A DNA stretch of 64,000 nucleotides from positions 1 to 64,000 of the forward strand of contig JAKSZP010012141.1 of assembly GCA_022478985.1 (NCBI GenBank), read 5' to 3'. A model generated the notes under the pieces. It was not told the DNA's origin, did not search any database, and saw nothing but the letters and a program-made list of their open reading frames with translations. Every line of letters starts with the position of its first letter. Within the stretch, counting starts at the first letter, position 1. Positions 45,081 through 54,205 of this stretch are shown here, piece after piece. This DNA is from Massospora cicadina (lineage: Eukaryota > Entomophthoromycota > Entomophthoromycetes > Entomophthorales > Entomophthoraceae). The position numbers and the translations under genes were made by a program.

Positions 45081-47167
45081 GACAGATGCATATTCCATCA
45101 AGAACATCACATATGGAAGGATTGTTAAATGACTCCATTCTAAGTATATAAAGCAGTAGATACAAGAAAAAAACGATAAGAGTGTTCCTGAAGGACTGCT
45201 GAACCATTGAGATGGTTATGCCCTGACGTTTATTGGTTAAGTCCCTAAAAAGGACCGCTGAACCAAACTAGATGGGTAAGTAGTAAAAAAGTAAGATCTC
45301 AAAACCATAGAAAACTAGTAGGTCAAAGTATACCTAGGAACCAGTTTTAGGGAATAATATATAGAAAAGATGGACCGCTGAACCAAGTGAAAATAATGTC
45401 CCATATAAAATAAGAAAAGCAATAAAAATTTGACAAAATGTGGAAAAAATAAAAAGTCATATATTTTAAAATTTTTTACTGGTTATCCTCAACTTGGGAA
45501 TGATTCTGCCTATGTCTCCTCTTGCAGGAGGGAGTATGTATAACTGTAGGAGTAGATAAACCATCAAAATCTATTTGAGATCAAACGTTAGCAAGGGCTA
45601 GACCTACTCAAAGTTAATTTTGTTGAGAAGAGGCTGAACCCTGAGATAATTTGATGAGGGGAAGAGAAATTAAGATGTCAGTACTTAACAATTATGATAC
45701 CCCAGATTGGGGAGAGAAGCAACAGAATAAGAAGAGGCATTCAGCAAATAACCCTTAGTAATCATTATATGGCACCAGAGCTGGAAGAGTAGTCCTGGGC
45801 ACTTACTGATGGGCTTTGTCAAGATCGTTGGACATATGAGCTTGCATAGAGCAAGGGATACTAGATGGAGGTTGCCAAATCATGCCCAAATCAGAGACAT
45901 AAGAGGGAGGTATCAATGCAATGACTATGAGCTTTTATGGATCTAAAAGAAGAATGAACAAAAGAATTTGGGGAGGCTGAAAGCTTTATGCCCAGCTTAG
46001 AAGAACTTGGACCTCAAAACAAAGAGCATAGGCTGCAAAGTCTCAATATAAGATGCTTGAGAGATCAGAGGGGTTCAAAGCTGTAGAAAGTGACTTGATT
46101 AATCAGTTCCTTAATTCTGAATAGTGGAGCTTGAAAAGTTCTCAACTTCTGATAGCTAATTTGGTTGAAAGAACAGATGGTTTATGATATTGGCTGAGTC
46201 AAAAAGGAACTCATGAAGCAAGTTGGATCTGGCACAATTTGATTGACTAATATTGGATGCCATTGCTTCAGGAGGCTTGACAATAATAGTAGGATTATCC
46301 TCAAAAGGAGCCAAATCTAGAGAGTATTAAAGTTCAATTAAGGAATTGATAGAAGAGGGAGAGTTGCCGCAAGCCGTTTGAGACAGTCACTAATATGGTT
46401 TCATCATGGTCTGATACTTTTTCCAGTAGCTCAGCGGAAGGACTACCTATCTGTTCTCAACTGGGAGTATTGGTCCTAGGGGGAACATAAAAGAGTTTTC
46501 TCTGAGAAATACAACTCAACAGTCAGAAAAGCTGATCAATTTCAGCATAAAAATTAGGATACTGCTGATATTGAGATCTAGAAAAATTTGACATATGAGC
46601 TAAATGAGTTAGGGGATGTCAGACTTTTTATAATTATCTACATTATTCACTTTGGTATTAATTAAGCTCTAATTTTGGAAAAATTAATCTCAAAATTAAT
46701 GAGATAATCTCTTCAAGAAAAAAAATGCAAGAATTGTATAAGCAAAAAAGTTATTAAGAGAAAAAATAACAACAGAAAATGTATTTAATTATTATTATTT
46801 GTGCCTCAAGATAAACATTGATGGTAGTAACCTCCTGTCAAGGACAAGGAGGGAGATCAGGAAATCAAGGATGCTGTACCAAGATCCTGAATATGACAAC
46901 AGGTCATATGCCCTGACTGGGGAAAACTGGCTTTCTGGGCTAGCATCATCATGAGTAAATTGACTAGACCAGCACAATAGTGGGTTGTGAGGAACGCGCT
47001 CTGAGGAGGCAGTAGCAAGGAAGAAAAAAGAGAACCACATGCCAAAAGTTGTCCTGAGTAGCGTTGAGTGCAGATTAGCTGTGCTCCATTGGAAACTAAG
47101 AAATATTTGACAAGGTCTGAGGCGGCATTCTCCTGTCCCAATCCCATTCTTGCTGAATTTCCTAGGC
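45081..47167 (+). other. F 3' region without standard gene, with GGACYGCTGAACCA repeats
   Basis: About 2.1 kb between integrase and polypurine tract. Near its start GGACYGCTGAACCA occurs three times (45193-45206, 45252-45265, 45372-45385), each followed by a G/A-rich stretch; a weaker fourth GAGGCTGAACC lies near 45630. From about 45675 to 46270 the sense strand reads with fewer stops than expected (pieces such as GGINAMTMSFYGSKRRMNKR). Near the end, minus-strand stretches are open (47198-46857 and 47169-46795) with no known motif. It may be an accessory gene lost to mutation. Confidence 0.5.
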
Positions 47168-47179
47168 AAAAGGGGAATG
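47168..47179 (+). other. Polypurine tract of F
   Basis: AAAAGGGGAATG immediately upstream of the 3' LTR start TGTTGAGATTTTT. Confidence 0.82.
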
Positions 47180-48289
47180 TGTTGAGATTTTTGCCCACCT
47201 TTACAGATTCCTAGATTATCTGCTGGTTTGCTAGGGAATAAGTCCCACTAGCGAATGAATCAGATATTGGTTGACCTCAATTTTGGGTTAATATTGTCCA
47301 GGGATTCTTGAGTAATTCGCCAAGTTTAAATCCATTGGGGATCAATCATGGTGCATACTTAAGATTTTGTCAGGCAGAGTTGCCAACAAAATTGGGGCAT
47401 CTGATAGTTGATCATTTATTAACTATTAGGTGTACTGATTGTTATTGGTCAGGTTTCATCACTGACCTTTTTGAATTTATTTAGCAGTTGTGAGGTAAGT
47501 GATGCTTCCTGCAACTAAAAATTAATAGGTTGGTTTGTAACCTGCCATAATAGGTAAAGAGTTCCATTAACCAAGCAGGTCACTAGCCAAATGTGGTTGT
47601 TTTGCTGTGATCAAGCAGTAAACGTTAGGGACACGTTTTCTGGCTCTTTCTATTTCCAGTCAAAAGGATTTTAAACGGAGTAATCCCTACCCTGATGGAA
47701 AAGACCAATATTGGTAGAGATGTCATAGGGAATTTCAATGGCAACAACTGCCGTTAAATGGCTGAGGAGCCAACCAATGTGTTGGGCGCCAAATTCCCCC
47801 ATAAATTCCCAAGCGTTTTATATTAATAAAGCAGATTATACATATTGGGAAGTAAGCTCTACTCTTATTCAATTATTTATTATTGTAGTTTTATAGTTTG
47901 TGGACTCTTTTGTGTGTATAAATAGTAAGGATCAGATATCCTTAGAAGTGAAGCATACCTTATACGTGAAATCTCTGCAGACTCAGTTTGATGAGAAGGA
48001 AGGTTAGGAACCTCTGAATCTGAGAGTTGATTAAGTTCAGCGGGATAGGGAAGTAGTCCTTATAGTTAACATAATCAGTATATAGTGGATTATTACAGAA
48101 CTAGCACTGGACCATATCAGAATTATCTATTCAACTACGTATAATAGTCATCATACTATTGATATTCACATATCAATTACTCTCAAGCAACGTGAATTGT
48201 GCAAATTTTAAGCTTGTGCAGTTAACTTCTGGGGACTATCAGTCAAGCCAGTATCTAACAATTGAATCCAATAATCTCATAATCTAACA
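47180..48289 (+). repeat. 3' LTR of element F (1110 bp)
   Basis: Pairs with 39636-40954; shared blocks include AGATATTGGTTGACC, GGGATTCTTRAGTAATTCG and CTTCTGGGGACTATCAGTCA. Has a single copy of the segment duplicated in the 5' LTR (from about 47836). Ends AATCTAACA. Confidence 0.93.
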
Positions 48290-50038
48290 CCGGCTATATC
48301 CATAAACATGCAGTGTGCTTTGTCCTTATTGCATATTAGGAGCAGTGGCAAAGCCCACAGGCTCTTTGACGTTTGATTAAGCCAGCTTTAGATAGCTGAT
48401 TCAACATCTTGGCAATATGTATATAATTGTATTTTAAAAGGCAGTGTTTTTAGAAAAAGAGATGGTATATCTGGTGTCCATCATATGAACCTCTTTTTTA
48501 AGAGTCCATAGTCATTTGCCCATTATTAAAGATGACGTTGAACTCATCCAGGAGCTCGCCCAATTACTTCTACTCCTTTACAGTAACATCCCAAAATACT
48601 AACTCATCAAAATCTCAAATAATATGGGCTTATTTAATGGCCTCACAGCTTGTAATCTTAGCTTGGGTGACGAATTGTCCCTTCTTTACATGGATAAGCT
48701 GGGTAGTGATGTTCCACAATATGACAGTCAGTTCTCTGGTTTATAAGATAACAAAGAACCCAATAAGAACTCTTGGCTCATGCTCTCTGATCCTCATCAC
48801 AACTATGAATATTGAATATTGAGTCTTTATTATATTTTTACACACTGATTGAGAGTAATATCCATTAACGTTCATTAGGTCTGACTCCATGACCTCACTA
48901 ATGCTCAATGGGAGTCTTTATGCTGCACTAACCGTGACAAGTGGTTGTTTAATGCCCTTACTCTTAAGGGTGTAGTGGATTGGGTATTGAATGGTCAGTT
49001 TACACCAAGAATTTCCTCTGCTTGCGCAATTTGACATCTTTATCTTTAACACTAGTAACAATTTGTATCTGGATATGCTAATTTTTACTGGTGATGAAGT
49101 CAATCTTAGTCCAAACTTGAGTAAAAAAGGATGCCAATTAAGTAATCATAATGATCATAGTCTAGAACAAGTTCTGGAGAAATCATAAATATTGCACGTA
49201 AAATGTATCAACAGTGCTAATTCCTCTTATAAGGCGCGCATGACATCTTAACCAGCTTTCTGGTACTTGACATTGTAGTCTATGTCTGGTATAAGCTTCA
49301 GTTTCTTCATCAACATGGATAACATAATATGAAAGGTGCTCCAGTATCCAGTACAGAAAAGATGCAAACTCTCTGTATCATCACTTTGACCTTTTTAACG
49401 CTCTTTCCAAATGGGTTCTCAATAAATAGAACGTCAGTGGCTAACTTTACAAACAGCTTCAGAGCTTTAGATGTGTCTTAAGGGTGCCCTCAGTAACTGG
49501 TTCTATGCTCTTGAAAGTATACATTACAAGATGCTATCCTTCTTCAATGATTTTGATGATCCTGGTAGGTTGAGTGTCTTGTGCCAAATAGATATTATTT
49601 GATTCAATTCCGTCGGTTCCATATACTCATAGATAAGCAGTTATAGCCACCGCACTAGGTGCCACTAGACCACAGTATACTGAACTGACTACATCCTTAT
49701 CTTCATGATCATCTTCCTCATCGGTGTATAGGTCTACCCAGTTCGCTGCACTAGCAGTATCCTTGTTTAGGAGTTTTATCTTTTTTTAAGTGGTATTTAT
49801 CAAACAAGGGCGCTAAATTTTCCAGGGTTATGTCACTTATTGCGGTAGGTTCTCTTTAAGGATGTCATTAAATAATTTTAGAGTATTATCTCTAGGTTTC
49901 TTGTTTTTATTATAAGTGACATAAACATCCTTGCTTGTTCTTCAGATGGTTGCCCTGATAACTTGTCTTACATCTTATAAAGCTCTTTGGATAAAGAGTA
50001 AGGATTCCTTGATGGATTTTAGCTATATTGCGGCCTTT

Positions 50039-50052
50039 TTCTTAGTACTAGA
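50039..50052 (-). mobile_element. Micro-retroposon copy 4 (14 bp, truncated)
   Basis: Insert TCTAGTACTAAGAA on the element strand, flanked by a perfect 16-bp duplication CTATATTGCGGCCTTT (50023-50038 and 50053-50068). The shortest of the set; only the 3' tail of the unit remains. Confidence 0.85.
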
Positions 50053-50302
50053 CTATATTGCGGCCTTTATGGCTAAGGTCATGTGCATCTTCAAAGCTTA
50101 ATGCATTCCAGGGAGCTTAGCAGAACCATTTTTGCTGTCAGTATTTTCCTGGCTCCAGTTATCTATAGTTGTTGGCCTTAAGGTAGTAGTGTGGCATAGT
50201 TGGCGACTGAATTTCTCTTTCCTATCTTTATGAGCAGAAAATTTTTATGCTCTGGACATCTTAATAACTTCCAAACTCTGGTAGTAGAATATTCTTTATT
50301 TC

Positions 50303-50352
50303 TTTTTTTTAGTACTAGATGGTCCCAACCCAAGGGGGGGATTCATCGATGT
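50303..50352 (-). mobile_element. Micro-retroposon copy 5 (50 bp, full 5' end)
   Basis: On the element strand it starts ACATCGATGAATC, then a C-run, TTGGGTTGGGACCATC, TAGTACTA and an A-run. Flanked by AATATTCTTTATTTC (50288-50302) and AATATGCTTTATTTC (50353-50367), one mismatch in 15. Confidence 0.92.
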
Positions 50353-51079
50353 AATATGCTTTATTTCAAAATACAGGATAAAACAGTTTGTAAACTTGCA
50401 CTGAGAATCTCTTGACCTTTTCAACTCATTAAGAATAGTAAATGATGTGCCTTCTGGCAATCTCTTAAAATTTGCTTACTGTTTTTGTACATCTTTAGGA
50501 AACATTTAATGGTTCACTCGCCAGGTGTATACATCATTTTGAAGTAGGGCATAAAGTTTGGTTCTCTTCGTTAGGTTCAGTGCACATCATAAATGTTGGA
50601 GCAGCAGTCAATTGAGTAGCCAAGATTGGTGTCTCTAACCATGTTGGTGATCGAGATGGGGTAGGGTTTAGTTGTGGTATAGCTTGCAGTTGAGCTTTCA
50701 ACTCGTCTAGACTAATGTCATAGGTGTTCAGCATGGAATTGCGCTGATATAAACAATCTTTATAATTTATATATGCAGATGGTTATTATTTTTTATTTTT
50801 AATAAATTAAATCCTGTCTCCCATATCTAAAATGGTGTTTTTTAATATTCTTTACAGAAAAAGTTACGCTCACAATTGGTTTGGTGGCAATGTGGACTCT
50901 TATAGTATATTCATTGACATGCTCAATCTTGTTTTTAATCTTTTATTTTTATTTTTAATGTCCAGAGCCATGAATGGATGGTTTTCTTCTCTCTCACCAA
51001 GAGTTCAGAGGAATTTTTACTGTAATATGCCTCCAAATTCTCAACGTTACTTTGTTCTTGAGTGATCTCATGGTCTTTT

Positions 51080-51123
51080 TTAGTACTAGATGGTCCCAAC
51101 CTGAGGGGTTGATTCATCGATGT
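51080..51123 (-). mobile_element. Micro-retroposon copy 6 (44 bp, full 5' end)
   Basis: Element strand starts ACATCGATGAATC and continues with AACCCCTCAGGTTGGGACC, ATC, TAGTACTA and a short A-run. Flanked by a perfect 15-bp duplication ATCTCATGGTCTTTT (51065-51079 and 51124-51138). It differs from copies 1 and 5 in the middle C/G-rich part only. Confidence 0.92.
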
Positions 51124-51155
51124 ATCTCATGGTCTTTTCTCTATCTAATGGTATC

Positions 51156-51174
51156 ACCCCTGTAGTGAGCATCA
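51156..51174 (-). promoter_or_regulatory. Primer-binding site of E
   Basis: Element strand TGATGCTCACTACAGGGGT, one base different from A's site. It lies about 20 bases from where the LTR alignment starts, a longer gap than in the other elements; the LTR border may have been altered. Confidence 0.75.
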
Positions 51175-51194
51175 CACTCAAATTTATTTACCCT

Positions 51195-52356
51195 TGATCA
51201 CATAAATTAGGTGGCAAAGTTGCTGTGGAGGGGTTCTATAAGACATAGATTAGACACCATGCAGCCTTCTGAAGGGACATGGTACTCCCCACTGTGTATG
51301 TCTTTTTCTTATGCTACCATCTGTAGCATTGATTGCTCATTTAAGCTGTTTATCGCACTGCTGGCAGTATTCTGCTTGACACTCTTAAACATAACTTTGA
51401 TATGTTGGCTTCTGGTCAATACTCAACAGAAACTTCAACCAACCTCTCCTTGGCGTTATTAGCAACCAAAATAACCTCTTTCTAAGTGTCCTTCTTGAGC
51501 AGATAATTACTGGTTACTGTAAATTCTGCTCAATTCTTTAGATCCCATACTAGTTACTGGCAAACTTTTCATTTAACCCAATATATGTTGAACAAGGAAT
51601 AAAACTTGAGATTGTGTGGTAATAGTTTTTTATTGTAATGAATCAAAGTTTGATATACTTTTTTGTATAAATTATAGATATGAAATGTATGTATAACGAA
51701 AATAAATGGATACAGGGTTTGGCGATATTGTAGGGGCTTCACAACACCTTGTAAGTCTATTCTTGATTTCTTTCTTGGTGGCAGCATCCATTTTGCCTAT
51801 TGCTTGAATATGAGAGCTCCTTCTCATGGTGGACATCTTTGAATTAAGATGTTCAGTGGCCCTTGCTCAATATCTGCTTCTGGGTCTGAAGCTGCAATAT
51901 CCCTTCTGGTTATTTATTCTTTACCTGATTTAGTAATAGGCTGATTGGCTCAAGAATTAGCTAATGGAATGATCTGATGCGTCTCACTTTAGGTTATTGG
52001 TTTTCTTTCAGATCAGTTGGTTACCTTTTTGGTAAAATTCAGATAGAATGCTAAATTGCCTCCATCAGAAAAACTCAGTTTGGATAGTTGTTCAATTATT
52101 TCTCCATCATTGGTTAACTATAAATTATTTTTCCCCCAAAGGTATAGAAAGGGTAAAATTCATAATATTTGGTGGCAGCGTCATCATCTTCATATGCTAA
52201 ATTGCTTCTTCCAGTGTGTAATAAATTTCCTCAGGTGACGTCATCCCAACTGGCTGGTAAATTTCCTGGGCAGTTGTTGTCTAAACTTGAGGGTCAAATC
52301 TCATCTTCAGTTTAATCTTGAATTTCTAAGTAGTCAGCTCATCAGCCTAGGCTCGC
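51195..52356 (-). repeat. 5' LTR of element E (z)
   Basis: Aligns with block x (291-1488) over its length and with H's LTR (52357-53559) more weakly. Carries GGTATAGAAAGGG at 52140, the family box. The right end is set by the start of H's LTR, which abuts it without spacer. Confidence 0.7.
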
Positions 52357-53559
52357 TGAATTCATGAGGCCAACTTTCTGCTCAGGAAGTCTACTCTGTG
52401 AATACTAGGCACCAGACAACCGTTGCTTGTATCATAATCATCCTCATAGAGCAAAATTACCTCTAATGCTATCCATTGTAGCATCAATCTCTAAGGTAAA
52501 CTTTTTGCTCCCATGGCAAATCTAATGTTGACACTCTCTGACATATTCATTATATGTTTCCCTAAGGGCCCAACAGAATCCAACCCAACCTCCCTTGACA
52601 GCTAAGCTCCAATGTATCTGTGAAACAGGTGACTTTTTCAACCAAAGAAAATCTCAGACCGGTTATTATATTCTGATTTGTATGCTAACCTTAGGCTAGC
52701 TACTAGCAATTAGATTACATAAACTTCTACTAATGAAATGAAAATGACAAAATTAAGATACTATGTAAAGGTTTTTTGTCAAAGTAATTATTGATAGTAT
52801 TATATACTTTTAGTGAAGAATCAGGATATAAATTGCATTAATATTGAAAAATAGATTTGGGAATTTGGTAGCAATATTGGGGGTTTTCAAGATCCCTTAG
52901 TGATATGACATCTAATTACTGCTTTAGATGCTTCATACATTTGGTGTTTTTCTTGTATCAATAAGCTCCTTCATGTGGTGGTTACCCTGAACTTGGATGT
53001 CTAGGAGCCCCGTTTTCAGTCCCCACTTCTGGGTTGTGAGTGGTAGCATTTTCTTTGGTTATTGATTTATAGCCAGATTTGGTAAAATGCTTACTGACAT
53101 CAAGTTTGTGTGATGGCGCTCCTTCAATGTACCTCACACCAGGTTTTTTAGTGACTCTCAGAATGGCTGCTTTCCTGATTTAGTAATATTCAGACGAGTG
53201 CCTTGATCGTTCTTATTGGGGTAATTTGGTTGAATCATCACTTTGTCATCAGTGAGTCATGAATTATGATGTCAATCTTGAGGTATAAAAGGGGTCTATT
53301 TTCATAGTGCTCTTTGGTGACATCATAAACCACATCTTAAATCTTTTAAAGCATCAGTCAGAAGTTTATTTTTTCATGACATCATTATGCTCATAGGGTA
53401 AAATTCTTGCCTCTCCAACATATTTAAAAGAAGGGGGCTTGTGTAATTCCATCCAAAGAAGGTAAGTTTCCATCAGTTCTGAAAGCTTAAGGTTGAACTC
53501 TAATCATTCTGCAAGTCAAGAAATGATCCACTGAAGCTTTCACAGTCTCATTTGCAACA
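52357..53559 (-). repeat. 3' LTR of element H (w)
   Basis: In plus orientation it starts TGAATTCATGAGG and ends TTTGCAACA at 53559. It is followed on the minus strand side by a polypurine tract (TTGGGAGGGAAAA, 53560-53572) and by integrase C-terminal sequence. Contains GAGGTATAAAAGGGGTC at 53280. Same family as E's LTRs. Confidence 0.8.
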
Positions 53560-53572
53560 TTTTCCCTCCCAA

Positions 53573-54102
53573 GATGAGACTGGGGGAATAACCACAGGTA
53601 CCGTGCATAAACTTTAATAGATACAATGTTAGTGACGTCCCAGATAGATCATTCAGTTTCTCTATTTTTCCAAGTCAGTAGCAGGCCCAGTCCAGATGGC
53701 TTGCAACTTTTCTGGCTATAATCCCCGAAATGATAGAACAAAACTTTGTCTCCAAGACTGATCTCCAGTAGCCTAGTTTTTCTCTGGCTCTCCCATCGAT
53801 TCTAAGGGGATAGTCACCTCTATGCTTCAGCTTCCAATTGAATTTTAATAAGTGTATCAGCTAACTTCTACTGATAGCTTCAAGGCAGCAGGTTCTTTCA
53901 GTCCGCTGAAATAATTGGTGCTGGTAGGGTCAGAAGTGCTGCTTCTCACCCATACAGGGCTTTGAAAGGGGACTTACCAATTACTTGATGGTGGCTCAAC
54001 TGGGAAGGCAACAATGCAGAGGGCAGCATATGATCCCATTTTAATTTTTACTTCTTGGTATTTCAGTATGCCCACATTATCCAGCTTCATTGTATTATAT
54101 AT
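53573..54102 (-). pseudogene. H integrase, C-terminal part
   Basis: Minus strand: SHHQVIGKSPFKALYG, LTLPAPIIS and a tail matching the E integrase (HHHVIDMSPFMDLYGQ, LTLLAPVIF). The rest of this gene is at 61481-62088. The split coincides with the insertion of LINE L and block I. The last 18 bases (54085-54102) are the left copy of the LINE target duplication. Confidence 0.85.
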
Positions 54103-54205
54103 TTAATTTATTGCGAGGAAGGCCAACCAGTGGACGGACACTTCCAAATTTTGACCTGAAAGAAATGAAACTTAGTAACAGGGAAGGCACCTCAGAGAAG
54201 TGATG

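Larger units (their letters stand above)
39636..48289 (+). mobile_element. Element F: 8.65 kb Ty3/gypsy-type LTR retrotransposon in E reverse transcriptase
   Basis: Plus strand. LTRs 39636-40954 and 47180-48289 begin TGTTRRGATTTT and end TAACA. Primer-binding site at 40957, polypurine tract just before 47180, and flanks GTGGC (39631-39635) and CCGGC (48290-48294), a target duplication with two differences. The internal region holds gag, RT, RNase H and integrase, then about 2.1 kb of extra sequence before the 3' LTR. No DTGA protease site was found between gag and RT, where only about 280 bp remain. Confidence 0.92.
48290..51155 (-). pseudogene. E gag, protease and reverse transcriptase start
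   Basis: Minus strand. RT N-terminal segment at 48430-48300 (MLNQLSKAGLIKRQRACGL). Protease near 49350-49310 with FSVLDTGAPFILCY, an intact DTGA site. Gag start at 50734-50534, an acidic stretch with MLNTYDISLDELKAQLQAIP. The remaining parts are too decayed to assign residue by residue. Three micro-insertions lie inside the gag region. Confidence 0.75.
1489..52356 (-). mobile_element. Element E: oldest Ty3/gypsy-type LTR retrotransposon, container of most of the window
   Basis: E runs on the minus strand and is broken into four pieces by later insertions: gag, protease and RT start (51155-48290), RT (39635-39090), RNase H and integrase start (37935-37012) and integrase end (3324-2498). Reading through the insertion points restores the normal order RT to RNase H to integrase, for instance the RT that is split exactly at F. 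A primer-binding site lies at 51156-51174 beside the 5' LTR. Its LTRs are the most diverged pair in the window, as expected for the outermost element. The left LTR is truncated, so no outer target duplication could be read. Confidence 0.75.

Noticed and set aside
45186..45400. Spaced repeats after F integrase considered as a CRISPR-like array
   Set aside because: Only three copies of 14 bp, unequal spacers, eukaryotic retroelement context. Reported only as spaced direct repeats.
46795..47198. Minus-strand open stretches of 113 and 124 residues as a host gene
   Set aside because: They overlap each other in different frames, end at the F LTR and polypurine tract, and show no known motif or intron signal. 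More likely chance openings within F.
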